From positions 186,001-250,000 of the forward strand of contig NZ_CP083459.1 of NCBI RefSeq assembly GCF_020229735.1: a stretch of 64,000 nucleotides of DNA. Direction: 5' to 3'. Made by a program: the position numbers and the translations under genes. Source of the stretch: Deinococcus taeanensis (GTDB lineage: Bacteria > Deinococcota > Deinococci > Deinococcales > Deinococcaceae). Under the pieces are notes generated by a model. The model had not been told where the DNA came from and did no database searches. It was given only the letters and a program-made list of their open reading frames with translations. Shown piece after piece: positions 41,543 to 51,235 of this stretch (position 1 is its first letter; every line of letters begins with the position of its first letter).

Positions 41543-41689
41543 CTATGGCTGAATAGGTCTCATGACCAGAATCCCCGTGGCTATAAGCGCGTAGACTATT
41601 GCAACAGGCGGAGTGAAGCCAAAATTGCTGAGCGTGAGGGCGGCAACGATGGACAAAAGAACCAACAGGATTAGCTTCAGTTTGATCAT
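41543..41689 (-). CDS. Tiny membrane protein, 48 aa
   Basis: ATG 41689 opens MIKLKLILLVLLSIVAALTL, then SNFGFTPPVAIVYALIATGI and LVMRPIQP. There are two hydrophobic segments (residues 3-20 and 27-44) separated by a Pro-containing turn, so a hairpin membrane protein. Its stop codon begins at the first base beyond the IS derivative end (41542), so the C-terminus may have been set by that insertion. GC content is lower than in the neighbours. Confidence 0.5.
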   Translation of the reverse strand: MIKLKLILLVLLSIVAALTLSNFGFTPPVAIVYALIATGILVMRPIQP

Positions 41690-41788
41690 TTATTGATAAC
41701 GCGCTTGGTTTGCATTGCTGGTGCCATAGCAGACATCTTTCAGGTTGAAGGCAGAAGGTCAAAGCAGTATGGCCTTGCCTTGGTCTCT

Positions 41789-42301
41789 CTAAAAGCGCAG
41801 TACGCGGTCCGTGACAAATATGTTGCCTTCAGCGTCCGGAACGCCGTCATTGGCGTTGTGCTCACGCACCATGCCGTCAATCAGGCACACGTCCGTGTTC
41901 CTCGCGTCTCTGGAGCAGGTGACAGTGTGGGTCTTGCCATCCAGGCTCGTCATGGTGCCGCTTGCTACCCGGGATGCCAGGAAGATGTTCGCCCGCGCGA
42001 ACCGGTCTGCGGCAGCAGAGCCGACAAAACCATTCATGTTCAGTCCCTGCCTACGCATCTCAAGTTCGATGGCGGCCGTCCTGTCCTCGTCACCGAGGGT
42101 CACCAGGATGACGGTCACCTCACCGCTGACGCTCTGAAGGGTAGGCAGCAGCGCCTTGCAATACACGTCAGTGGTACTGCGAGCGCAGGCCGCGATGTAC
42201 TTGCGGGCGTTCTCCCGACCCAAGAAGTCAGCGCCCAGAACATCGACCGGACCACAGGCGGAGCACAGCAACAGCAGGGAGGCGGCCCAGACGGGATGCA
42301 T
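41789..42301 (-). CDS. Lipoprotein of unknown function, 170 aa
   Basis: From ATG 42301 the start is MHPVWAASLLLLCSACGPVD, a lipoprotein signal with its lipid Cys at about residue 16. The mature part has an early acidic, helical region (AIELEMRRQGLNMNGFVGSA), Cys residues that could pair (ACARS, DVYCKAL, VTCSRDARNTDVC) and ends FVTDRVLRF. An ATG nine codons upstream (42328) would put polar residues ahead of the signal, so 42301 is preferred. No family recognised. Confidence 0.7.
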   Translation of the reverse strand: MHPVWAASLLLLCSACGPVDVLGADFLGRENARKYIAACARSTTDVYCKALLPTLQSVSGEVTVILVTLGDEDRTAAIELEMRRQGLNMNGFVGSAAADRFARANIFLASRVASGTMTSLDGKTHTVTCSRDARNTDVCLIDGMVREHNANDGVPDAEGNIFVTDRVLRF

Positions 42302-42511
42302 ACACTCAGTCTTCTGGATTAAGCACATAGGATCAAGCCGGAATACCGCATCACGCTGGAGATGGGAGGTCAGTACCAGACACTATGCGGCACTCGACAA
42401 TGCAAAACCGAAACGCGATCAATAGGTGCATCTCCTCAACTACAGTTGTTGCGCCGCCACTCGTTGATTCTTCGCACCATATCCTGAACTTTCTTGTTTG
42501 CGGTCTCCACC

Positions 42512-42585
42512 GGGGCCCCGCATTCCTCTGGTCCCTGGCGGACCGCCGAAGGAACGCATGATCGAAGCGCGATTTCAGTTCACTC
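42512..42585 (+). repeat. 74-base repeat with a truncated gene start, copy 2
   Basis: Three differences in 74 bases from copy 1 at 34882-34955. It lies between the lipoprotein gene and the subtilisin gene, with no IS at either border. Confidence 0.8.
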
Positions 42586-42629
42586 CCGAGGGATGGACGA
42601 CAGCGCCGGAAAGGATTCAATTTCATTGA
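42558..42629 (+). pseudogene. Truncated gene start MIEARFQFT
   Basis: ATG 42558 gives MIEARFQFTPEGWTTAPERI then QFH and a stop. The first nine residues match copy 1. GAAGG before the ATG is a weakened ribosome site relative to copy 1's GGAGG. Confidence 0.55.
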
Positions 42630-42780
42630 TTTCACATTGATGCACACCAGATTCTCATCTCGTCGGATAAGCTCAAGGTACATCACGACAACGCAGCTGT
42701 TTACCCGGTCATGACCTGCTCGGTCCGGATCGCCCCTGCGTCTGCCGTGATGACTTACAACCCAGCATCGGAGGTCCACC

Positions 42781-44529
42781 ATGAATCCGTCCCGCATCCT
42801 CCCGATCATCACCCTGACCGCCCTGCTCGCCGCGTGCAGCTAGCCCAGCACGCCCGGGTCGGGGCAGGCCCCCCTGCTGGGCACCGACAACGCCGGCGCC
42901 ATCCCCGGGCAGTACATCGTGGTTCTGAAACAGGGCGAGCGCCTGAGCAGCCAGTCGGTCGTTTCGCAGCTCAACCTCGACCCCGCGGGCGTGCGCGTGC
43001 AGCACGTGTACACGCAGGTCCTGCAGGGCTTTGCGGCGACCCTCAGTCCCGCCAACCTGCAGAAACTCCGCGCCGATCCCCGAGTGAAGTACGTCGAGCA
43101 GGACGGTATCGCCACGGCCAACACCGTGCAGACCAGCCCGCCCTGGGGCCTGGACCGCCTCGACCAGCGCTACCGTCCTCTGAACGGCCAGTACGTGTAT
43201 GGCGACACCGCTCCCGGGGTCACCGCGTACATCATCGACACGGGCATCCGCACCACTCACACCGACTTCGGCGGTCGGGCCAGCTGGGGCACGAACACCA
43301 CCGGAGATGGCAACAACACCGACTGCAACGGCCACGGTACCCACGTCGCCGGAACCACGGGCGGCACTTGGGCCGGGGTGGCCAAGAGCGTGCGTCTGGT
43401 GGCCGTAAAGGTCCTGAGCTGCGATGGCAGCGGCACCTGGTCGGGCGTGATCGCCGGCATCAACTGGGCTGCCAGCAACCGCAGCGGTCCCGCCGTGGCC
43501 AACATGAGCCTGGGTGGCGGCGCCAATCAGGCCATTGACGACGCTGTTACCGGTGCTGCCAACAGCGGCCTGACCATGGTGGTCGCTGCGGGCAACAGCA
43601 ACGCCAATGCCTGCAACTACAGCCCGGCCCGCACCCCCGCTGCCATCACGGTCGGGGCGACCACCTCCAGTGACAGCCGCGACACCACCTACAGCAATTA
43701 CGGCAGTTGCCTGGATCTCTTCGCGCCCGGCACGAGTATTGCCAGTGACTGGAACAGCAGTGACGGCGCCACGAATACCATCAGCGGCACCAGCATGGCC
43801 TCCCCACACGTGGCGGGCGCCGCCGCGCTGATCCTCTCTGCGAACCCCACATTCACGCCCGCGCAGGTAGCGAGTACGCTGATCTCCAACGCCACCACTG
43901 GCGTCGTTTCAAACGTCGGCACCGGCAGCCCCAACCGCCTGCTGTTCGTCCCACAGCCCGTGCAGAACAGCGCGCCCAGCGCCAGCTTCACCCAGACGGT
44001 CAGTGGCCTGACTGCCACCCTGACGAGCACCAGCACCGACCCGGACAACAACATCACCGCTTACAGCTGGAACTTCGGGGACGGCACTACAGCCTCGGGC
44101 AGCAGCGTCAGCAAGACCTACAGCGCCGCCGGGTCGTACACCGTCACGCTGACCGTCACCGACGCGGGCGGCCTGAGCAGCACCACCTCGCAGACCGTGA
44201 CCGTCAGCAGCGGCGGGAACGCCCTGCCGGTGGCGAGTTTCACCAAGACCGTCACGCGTTCCACCGGCCGCGTCGTCGCGAACAGCACCAGTTACGATCC
44301 GGATGGCAGCATCGTCTCGTACCTGTGGGACATGGGAGACGGCATGACGTACGACACCCCCAGCGTCGAGCACTACTACGACCTGGACGGCTCGTACGAG
44401 ATCCGCTTGACCGTCACGGACAACAGCGGCGCGACCGCCACCACCAGCCAGACCGTGAGCGTGCTGCCCAACGGCGGCTGCCTGCGCGCGGCGGGCGGCG
44501 ACGCCCCGGACCTGATCGCCTGCCCCTGA
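42781..44529 (+). CDS. Subtilisin-like serine protease with two PKD domains, in-frame TAG after the lipobox
   Basis: From ATG 42781 the gene reads a lipoprotein signal (MNPSRILPIITLTALLAACS), TAG at 42841-42843, then continues in the same frame. An I9 propeptide (GQYIVVLKQGERL, VKYVEQDGIA) is followed by the S8 catalytic domain with Asp153 (YIIDTGI), His188 (GHGTHVAG) and Ser338 (GTSMASPHVAG), counting the TAG as 21. Two PKD domains (AYSWNFGDGTTASG and SYLWDMGDGMTYD) follow. CAG to TAG, removing a Gln next to the lipid Cys, explains the stop. Without readthrough, a start at GTG 42919 would make an unexported form. Confidence 0.9.
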
Positions 44530-44542
44530 TCCTGACCTGATA

Positions 44543-44575
44543 GAGGGACGCTGCACACCGCTGCGCGCGTCCCTC
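44543..44575 (+). terminator. Hairpin after the subtilisin gene
   Basis: GAGGGACGC (44543-44551) pairs exactly with 44567-44575 over a 15-base loop. No T-tract follows, so it may stabilise RNA rather than stop transcription. Confidence 0.45.
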
Positions 44576-44936
44576 CGCACCGTCCAGCGCCGGAGTTGCC
44601 GCCGGCCATAACAGCGCCCTTTCCAGGCCACTGTTGGCCGCCTTGGTGAGATGTCCTTGAACGATTTGGGAAATGGACAACCGTTGCCAGTAGCTTCCGT
44701 CGCTGGACGGCACAAGGGATTTGGCAGATCATCGGCGGCCACCCACAGGACGGGCGTGGCGAGGACGGTTCTGGAGCCGCTGGACGAAGCGAGAGGACTT
44801 GTGGGCACCCTGGTTCTGCTACGCAAACGGCACCAGAAGCAGGCGAATCGTCCACCGCCTCACCCGGCGCTGGACGCCGCGCAGGAATGGCCCGAGCCGT
44901 GAGCTGAACCGGTCAACCTCGCCTGGCCGGCGCGCT
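44576..44936. other. Intergenic, no gene supported
   Basis: No frame keeps codon bias throughout. A plus-strand stretch near 44780-44880 encodes Trp/Arg-rich sequence (FWSRWTKREDLWAPWFCYAN) that might be a transposase scrap, but it has no start and no recognisable motif. Confidence 0.35.
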
Positions 44937-45212
44937 TCAGAACGGCGCGGGGCGGTCTTCCGGACACGGCTGGATGAATTCCACATCCAGCCAGTACTCC
45001 GCGTCATCCACACGTTCCTCTGCCTGCATCAGCTCGTCGCGCCAGGCGTCCCAGGTCGCGTCGCGCAGGTCCGCGTGGCAGCCCAACAGGTCCGCCAGGG
45101 CGACGCGTACGTCGAGTCCTGGCGCGTCAACGTCCCCATCACCCCGATCGGCGCGGTACGCGCTGTCCAGAAGGTCCGCCAGTTCCGCTGGGGTGAGATC
45201 GCGCAGCTCCAT
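44937..45212 (-). CDS. Unknown acidic protein, 91 aa
   Basis: ATG 45212 gives MELRDLTPAELADLLDSAYR and a highly acidic body (DDAEYWLDVEFIQPCPEDRP) with a helical Asp/Ala-rich middle. GC3 bias is strong. It is soluble and has no membrane segment. No family recognised. Confidence 0.6.
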   Translation of the reverse strand: MELRDLTPAELADLLDSAYRADRGDGDVDAPGLDVRVALADLLGCHADLRDATWDAWRDELMQAEERVDDAEYWLDVEFIQPCPEDRPAPF

Positions 45213-45777
45213 CCCCGCGCCGGGCTCACGAGGCCCTGAGCGTTCCTTTCAACGCGAGGGGGCATCGCCTGAGTCCGGCAGGTGGCGTGATCCGCGCCTG
45301 GCGCCGCCACTCCTGTCAGGTGCCCTCGACGCTTGGTCGGTTACCGTTACAAGCGCGCGCTTCCGCACGTTCCACGAAGTAGGTGGAGCAGGAGCCGTTC
45401 GATCCGAATGCCAAATGACGGATCTGACTACCAGTCAAAACTCGTGAGGTAACGGAAAAGTCGGCTCGTATAGCGTGTTTTCTGCGATGAAAAAACGACC
45501 GAGCCGACACCCACACGATACCTTGCAGACCGCCCTGCGGTCAGCATGGTTCATTCTGAGCAGCGCAGGTGGACTTTTCACTGAATTCACTCCGGCAGAG
45601 GTTCGGGAAACATTTTCAAAGGCTTTTTCTGAAGAAGGCTGCTGCGGACAATGCTATCCTGCCGCTCACCCTGACCACAACCGGTCCTGTTCCCGAACGC
45701 GCTCATCATGGAGGCGCTGCTGCCAGCCCTGAGGTTGGGTGCACTTCTCGGCGCCCGCCTGCGCCTACTACGGCCCT
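45213..45777. other. Weakly coding region beside the AT-richer island
   Basis: A plus-strand ATG at 45487 opens MKKRPSRHPHDTLQTALRSA followed by AWFILSSAGGLFTEFTPAEV, after an AT-rich stretch with TATAGCG, and stays open to 45732, but the last third loses coding character. It may be a frameshifted small gene. Nothing else is supported. Confidence 0.3.
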
Positions 45778-45993
45778 TCAGCTCTCGGTCTGAGCCTGGG
45801 TTTTCACCTTCTGCCCAGACGGCACAAGACGCCACAGGGCCCGTTTTCCGAACAACTCGCGGTAACGCGTCGTTACTGCCTGTTCCACCACAGCGGTCGC
45901 GCCGCTGCCGGTCACCTGACAGAGGTGAGCAATTTGAGTCTCGGTGCTGTCTGAGAACTTAAAGGTGCGCTGACGTTTGGCACGCAGGGTCAC
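45778..45993 (-). CDS. Ribbon-helix-helix regulator-like protein, 71 aa
   Basis: GTG 45993 opens MTLRAKRQRTFKFSDSTETQ, then IAHLCQVTGSGATAVVEQAV followed by TTRYRELFG. The beta strand (RTFKFS) with two helices separated by GSGAT is the ribbon-helix-helix DNA-binding fold of plasmid regulators and antitoxins. The start overlaps the preceding gene's stop (GTGA), so it may form a two-gene unit with the protein at 45990. Its GC content is lower than the surrounding genes. Confidence 0.65.
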   Translation of the reverse strand: MTLRAKRQRTFKFSDSTETQIAHLCQVTGSGATAVVEQAVTTRYRELFGKRALWRLVPSGQKVKTQAQTES

Positions 45994-46214
45994 TTCAGGC
46001 CTGAGTTCATATCCTGACTGTACAGCGCAAAGAGGTGAGCAAAGCGTTGAATGTTTGCCTTTGACTTGGCCGATTGATCACCCAAGAAGACCGCGAAACT
46101 CTTATTTGCCCCGTGACCGGCAGCATGCCACCGCGGAAAACCATCTAAAGAAGCCACAGATAAATTTAAATCAGCAGGTAAAAAATGATTTAACGTCGGT
46201 CCATCGAATGACAT
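45990..46214 (-). CDS. Unknown protein, 74 aa, coupled to the RHH gene
   Basis: ATG 46214 gives MSFDGPTLNHFLPADLNLSV, then FPRWHAAGHGANKSFAVFLG and a basic end (SAKSKANIQRFAHLFALYSQ). An in-frame ATG 8 codons earlier (46238) is also possible. It overlaps the RHH gene by 4 bases. The arrangement resembles a toxin-antitoxin or plasmid-maintenance pair, but no toxin family is recognised. Confidence 0.5.
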   Translation of the reverse strand: MSFDGPTLNHFLPADLNLSVASLDGFPRWHAAGHGANKSFAVFLGDQSAKSKANIQRFAHLFALYSQDMNSGLK

Positions 46215-46414
46215 GCGGGCCTCTCGATGGGCAATCAATGAAGTACTGCGGCAGTACTGAGGATGTATGGTGGCATTACGTCAGTCCTGAGCCCCAATTG
46301 ATTTTCCTCACCCAGGACGTCGCGCACGAAGTCGCGGAGATTGAATAGACACCAGGGCCATCTCAATCTTTGCATCCAGGGCCATGTCTGACCCTGCGCC
46401 TTGAGGAGCACCCT

Positions 46415-49400
46415 ATGGATTCCCCTGAGCTCGACCGGCAGCATGCCCTGTCCCGGTACTCACTCTCTGACGCCGCCGACCGTGAGGCTCTCGAACGCAT
46501 TACCCGGCTAACCACGGAGAGTCTCGGGATTCCCAGCGCGCAGATCAACGTGATCAGTGAGCACCACCAGCACACCTGGGCGCACACCCGGTGGCCAGGC
46601 GATGACCTGCCGCGCGAACTCTCCTTCTGCTCGCACACCATCCTGCTGCCCGAACAGGACATCCTGGAAATCCCCGACACCTGGGCGGACGCGCGCTTCG
46701 CCCAGCATCCCCTCGTCACTGAACCTCCGCACCTGCGCTACTACGCTGGCGCGCCGCTGCGTACCCCCGACGGGTACGCGATTGGCAGCCTCTGCCTGCT
46801 TGACTCCGAGCAGCACGACCCCCTGAGCGAGCATCAGCAGGTCATGCTTGCTCAGTTCGCAGACCTGGTGATGGGTGAACTCGAACGCCAGCGAGGCGTG
46901 CGTGAACTGCGTGAGGCCTTCGAGATCCAGCACGCTCAGGAAGTGCGCCTGCACGCCCTGATGGACCACGCCTCGGACCTGATCATGATCAAGGATACGC
47001 AACACCGCTTCGTGGACATCAACCGGGCTGCCGAAGCGGCCCTCGGGAAAGCCCGGGACGACCTGATCGGACAAGACGACCGGAGATTCTTTGACGAGGA
47101 GCTGTACGCGTCCGTCCGTGCGTCCGACGAGCTGGTGATGCGCACCCGCCAGCACATGCTTCACGAACGCCGCGCGGTGATCCAGGGACGGGAGCGGGTG
47201 TACGAATCCTCCAGGTTCCCGCTGATCCTGCCGGATGGAGCGGTCAACGGGGTCATCGTGATCGCGCGGGATGTTACCGAGCGACATGAACTTGAGCAGG
47301 CCCTGCGGGACGCCAATACGCACCTGGAGCAGCGTGTGCAGGAACGCACCCGTGCGCTGGAGACCCTGGCGTACCGCGATCCCCTGACGAGCCTGAGCAA
47401 CCGCCGCGCCTTTGACCTGGCGTTCGATACTGGGTTGGTGTGGGCGGACGAGGCACGCCAGCCGGTTCACCTGCTGCTCTTCGACCTGGATGAACTCAAG
47501 GACATGAACGCGCAGTTCGGCTTCGCCCGGGGGGATGAACTGCTGAACGTTTTTGCCTCCTCCCTCAGTCAGGTCTTTCATGACGGCCAGGTGTTCCGCC
47601 TCGGCGGGGACGAATTCACGGTGCTGATTCAGGGTGAACCCAGAGCGCCCCTCGCTGAACTGACGGCGCAGGCGGTGCAGCTCACCCGCGCAGCCGGGTT
47701 CCAGCTGATGACTGCGTCGGTGGGGACCGCCACGTACCCTACCGACGCGCAGGCCACCGGTGGCCTGCTGCGGCTCGCCGACCAGCGCATGCTGCGCGAC
47801 AAAACAGCCCGGCGCTCCGCGCGGAACCTGGGCGTGACCCCTGCGGAAGCGGCCAGGGCCGTGGAACATCCCGGCGCCGCGGTGCAGGCAGTTCGCTCAA
47901 CTTTGAAGTTCCTCACGCAGCAGCAAGGCCTGACCTCAGCCGCCTGGAATGGCCTGCTGGAAGCGGCGGTCGCGAGTGTCCCCGGCGCGGAAGCCGGTTC
48001 GCTGACCCTGCGCGAGGGCGACACGTTCCGCTATCAGGCCCAGGTGGGACACTCCGACGCCCTGCTGGGCGTCGAGCAGACGGTCGTGCAGGCGCAGGCA
48101 TGGCACAGCGGGCCCGAATGGGCCCAGGGGCGCGCGCGCATCCTGCGCGGCCAGGACACCCTGCTGGCGCATTCCCGCCGGGTGGTCCCCCACCCGGAAA
48201 GCCGGGCCATCTACGAGCAGCAGGCGGCACTGCTCGAGCTGCGGGCGAACCTCAGCGTCCCAGTGGAACTCAGCGGTGAAGTCGTCGCGGAAATCCACCT
48301 GGATAACCTGCACCGCGAAGACGCGTTCGATCATCACTCGGTGATGCTGGCTGAGGAGTTCGCGTCCCTCGCGGCCGCGCTGATCTCGGATGGTCGCCGG
48401 CGGGCCCATGAAGCGGCGCGGCAGCGGGAACTGGAGGTGCTGGTGAGGCTCAGCCAGGACCTGCGGGTCGCCCACACCCTCGAGGACGTGGAAAGCGCCC
48501 TGTGCCTGGAAGCGGTGAAACTGCTCGGCACCGACCACGTGGTGTACCTGCGCTTCGATGCTGAAGAAGACGCCCTGCACCTCACGGCCCGCGGCTGGCC
48601 GTACGAGGTCACCCCGCACACCGCCCCCCGTGGAGACGGAGAACTGTGGCTGGCCCTCCTCACACGCAGTTCTCTTCAGCTCGAAGGGAACGTGGACAAC
48701 GCCGCGCTCTTTCGCCTGAAGCAGGCCACCCTGCTGGTCACGCCCCTGCACGCGGGTGAACGCCAGATGGGGGTGCTTGTCGCTGCGCGGCCCATCGGCG
48801 TGACCTTTGCAGATTCAGAAATGCAGTTGATGAATGCCGTGGCGTCCTCCGGCGTGACGGCCATCCAGCGTGTCTGGGCGGAGCAGGGGAATGCCGAGCG
48901 GGTGAGGGAGCTGCAAGTGCTGGTCGACGTCGCGCGCCATAAGGGACCGCTGGACCAGGAGGACGTGGTGACCAGACGCTGCCTGATGGACGGCCGGGAG
49001 TTCCTGAATGCGGATTACGCGGCTTACCTTCACCTGGAAAGTGGGACCTTGATCGAAGACCGGACAGCCCCCGCCACGTTCCACGCCGCGTTGAAGCGTC
49101 TGCTCCCCAGCTTGGAGCAACTCAGTCAGGACCTCGGCCTGGAGTCAGGCAGTCTGGCCGTGGCGAACTACCCTCATGCGCCTGGGGCCCTGCCGTCCCT
49201 GGTGGCGGCCGGCGTGCAGGCAGTGGTGAGCGCGCCGGTCCTGGAGCGGGGCCGGGCCGTGGGGCTGGTGGGTTTCGTGTGGTTCAAACCACGCCGGGCC
49301 CTGCCAAGCGGCGCGCAGTCCCTCACCGGCCGGGTGGCGGAACTGATTGGCCGCGCGGTGGAACGCAACGCGTTTATTGATGACCTGAAAAGTACGCATG

Positions 49401-49945
49401 AGGGCGCACTGCTGGCCCTGGGTCTCTCGCTTGAGTTGCGCGACTTCGAGACGCACGGCCACACCGAGCGCGTGGTGCGGCTGGCCTCGGAAGTTGCGAG
49501 CAAGCTGGGGATGAATCACAGCGAGTGTGATGCCCTGCGTCAGGGCGCGTACCTGCATGATGTGGGCAAACTGGCCATCCCGGACGCGGTGCTGCTCAAA
49601 CCCGGGAAGCTGGACGCGGCAGAGTGGGCGTTGATGCAGACGCACTCGGCGGTCGGCGCGGACATGATTGCGCGGATTCCCACCATTCCCACCACCGCCA
49701 GGCACGTCATCCGGCATCACCATGAACGCTGGGACGGCACGGGGTACCCGGACCGGCTCGCGGGTGAAGAGATTCCCCTGGCAGCGCGGCTGTTCAGCCT
49801 GGTGGACGTGTACGACGCCCTGACCAGTGCACGGCCTTACAAGAAAGCATGGGCTCCAGAGGAAGCAGCGGCAGAACTGCGCGCTCAGGCCGGCCGGCAG
49901 TTTGACCCGGCCCTCGTGGAGGTGTTCCTATCGGTGACTCCATAG
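46415..49945 (+). CDS. Multi-sensor cyclic di-GMP protein: GAF-PAS-GGDEF-GAF(s)-HD-GYP, 1176 aa
   Basis: GAGGAG precedes ATG 46415 by 6 bases. Domains in order: an N-terminal GAF (SRYSLSDAADREALERITRL to YAGAPLRTPDGYAIGSLCLL), a PAS (LMDHASDLIMIKDTQHRFVD), a coiled-coil linker, a GGDEF domain with an intact RLGGDEF (residues 397-401), two or three further GAF-like domains, and an HD-GYP domain with HDVGK (His1048) and HHERWDGTGYP (from 1101). Both cyclase and phosphodiesterase active sites look complete, so it may make and degrade cyclic di-GMP. No I-site RxxD was found. Confidence 0.9.
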   Translation: MDSPELDRQHALSRYSLSDAADREALERITRLTTESLGIPSAQINVISEHHQHTWAHTRWPGDDLPRELSFCSHTILLPEQDILEIPDTWADARFAQHPLVTEPPHLRYYAGAPLRTPDGYAIGSLCLLDSEQHDPLSEHQQVMLAQFADLVMGELERQRGVRELREAFEIQHAQEVRLHALMDHASDLIMIKDTQHRFVDINRAAEAALGKARDDLIGQDDRRFFDEELYASVRASDELVMRTRQHMLHERRAVIQGRERVYESSRFPLILPDGAVNGVIVIARDVTERHELEQALRDANTHLEQRVQERTRALETLAYRDPLTSLSNRRAFDLAFDTGLVWADEARQPVHLLLFDLDELKDMNAQFGFARGDELLNVFASSLSQVFHDGQVFRLGGDEFTVLIQGEPRAPLAELTAQAVQLTRAAGFQLMTASVGTATYPTDAQATGGLLRLADQRMLRDKTARRSARNLGVTPAEAARAVEHPGAAVQAVRSTLKFLTQQQGLTSAAWNGLLEAAVASVPGAEAGSLTLREGDTFRYQAQVGHSDALLGVEQTVVQAQAWHSGPEWAQGRARILRGQDTLLAHSRRVVPHPESRAIYEQQAALLELRANLSVPVELSGEVVAEIHLDNLHREDAFDHHSVMLAEEFASLAAALISDGRRRAHEAARQRELEVLVRLSQDLRVAHTLEDVESALCLEAVKLLGTDHVVYLRFDAEEDALHLTARGWPYEVTPHTAPRGDGELWLALLTRSSLQLEGNVDNAALFRLKQATLLVTPLHAGERQMGVLVAARPIGVTFADSEMQLMNAVASSGVTAIQRVWAEQGNAERVRELQVLVDVARHKGPLDQEDVVTRRCLMDGREFLNADYAAYLHLESGTLIEDRTAPATFHAALKRLLPSLEQLSQDLGLESGSLAVANYPHAPGALPSLVAAGVQAVVSAPVLERGRAVGLVGFVWFKPRRALPSGAQSLTGRVAELIGRAVERNAFIDDLKSTHEGALLALGLSLELRDFETHGHTERVVRLASEVASKLGMNHSECDALRQGAYLHDVGKLAIPDAVLLKPGKLDAAEWALMQTHSAVGADMIARIPTIPTTARHVIRHHHERWDGTGYPDRLAGEEIPLAARLFSLVDVYDALTSARPYKKAWAPEEAAAELRAQAGRQFDPALVEVFLSVTP

Positions 49946-50329
49946 CGTGGGACGGTTCAATCAACCAGCTCATGTCCGCCTTCCGGGAGTGAAAGCTCCT
50001 TCCACACCCCTGGAATGTCTGTCCAGGGCCACCTGCGCTTCCGCGCCAGTGCTTCTATGGCCGCCGTCCACGGAGGGGCCTGGACTCCACTCCCTGAGGA
50101 TCAGCTGCCCATCAAGGAACGCAACGATACCGCTGGAACAACACCGCCGAATGCAGTGTTCAGCCACAGCCCAACTTCAAAGCCGAGTCCACCATCGTCA
50201 TTCCCTGACCAGTCCGTCTCTGAGGCACTCTCCCCAATGTTTTGGCGTTGATTGCTGACACGACCCTCAGGTTGCCGGATGGCCCCTATGCACAAGAGAA
50301 ATGGACGGGAGGACGGCGGCGCCTTTTTA
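49946..50329. other. Intergenic, no gene supported
   Basis: Only short out-of-frame openings are present. Both flanking genes end here (the next is on the minus strand), so a shared terminator would be expected, but I see no hairpin with a T-run. Confidence 0.4.
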
Positions 50330-51235
50330 TCACCCCAGAGGCGGGTCTGCTGGTGCGGGCCGGTCCAGCGGCGGCGCCCAGGTTTCGGGCAACCGGGTGT
50401 CCGGGTCCACCTGGTCAGCCCAGACCTTCATCTGGCTGAGGCGCGCCGCGCCGAAACTGGTGGTGAACGCCACGTCGGCAGCGTCCCGCCCGGTCGCGAT
50501 CACCACCCGCCCGACCCGGGGGAGATTGTGCCGGGCGTCGAATGTCCGCCAGGCCCCGTCGATCCACGCTTCGAACCAGGCGTGAAAGTCCATGGGGCTG
50601 GGGGTGGTTGGCACGCCGATTTCACCGAGGTAGCCGCACACGTACCGGGCGGGAATATTGAGGGCCCGGCAGAACGCCACGCCCATGTGCGCGAAGTCAC
50701 GGCAAACCGCCTGTCCGCTGACATAGGCCTGCTGCGCCGTGGTGCTGGACGTGCTGCCTCCGCCGTAGGTGCAGGTGCTGTGCAGATGGTCGCTGATGGC
50801 CTGCACCTGTGCCCAGCCGCCCCAGATGTGCCCGAAGCGTTCCCAGGCTTCGTTGGAGATGAGGTCGGAATCCACGTACCGGCTGGGAAGGAGAAACTGC
50901 AGCACCTCGTCGGGGAGGTCCTCCACGGGGGTTTTGGGCAGGTGCGGCCACTGCGGATCACTGGAGGCGGGGACTTCCACCAGCAGGTCCTGGCCCACTT
51001 CCAGGGTCTGCCCCACACCCAGCACCCGCCAGACGATGTTTCCGAAGGCGTCGGTGTAACGGCTCCAGCGGTCGACCCCGCGGGCCTGGTCGAGCAGCTC
51101 CCGGGTCTGCACGATGCGTTGCCCGGGCCGGGGTGCGGGTTCCACCACCAGGAGCAGCGGCGTGGTGAACGGCAGTTCAAAGGTCAGGTGAAAGCCCACG
51201 CGGACGAGAATGGGCTTAGTGGCTGCAGAGGACAT
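50330..51235 (-). CDS. Transglutaminase-like protein, 301 aa
   Basis: The C-terminal half holds the transglutaminase-like core with the catalytic triad in order: Cys178 (GQAVCRDFAH), His218 (PMDFHAWFEAW) and Asp233 (RTFDARHN). The N-terminal 100 residues form the beta-rich domain seen in this group (GFHLTFELPFTTPLLLVVEP). ATG 51235 gives MSSAATKP. It is divergent from the ATP-grasp gene, the usual genomic partner of these enzymes. A protease or peptide-amide hydrolase role on a peptide product is likely. Confidence 0.88.
   Translation of the reverse strand: MSSAATKPILVRVGFHLTFELPFTTPLLLVVEPAPRPGQRIVQTRELLDQARGVDRWSRYTDAFGNIVWRVLGVGQTLEVGQDLLVEVPASSDPQWPHLPKTPVEDLPDEVLQFLLPSRYVDSDLISNEAWERFGHIWGGWAQVQAISDHLHSTCTYGGGSTSSTTAQQAYVSGQAVCRDFAHMGVAFCRALNIPARYVCGYLGEIGVPTTPSPMDFHAWFEAWIDGAWRTFDARHNLPRVGRVVIATGRDAADVAFTTSFGAARLSQMKVWADQVDPDTRLPETWAPPLDRPAPADPPLG

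Noticed and set aside
46508..47869. 453-codon minus-strand frame opposite the GGDEF/HD-GYP gene
   Set aside because: Shadow frame in GC-rich DNA; the plus-strand protein is well supported.
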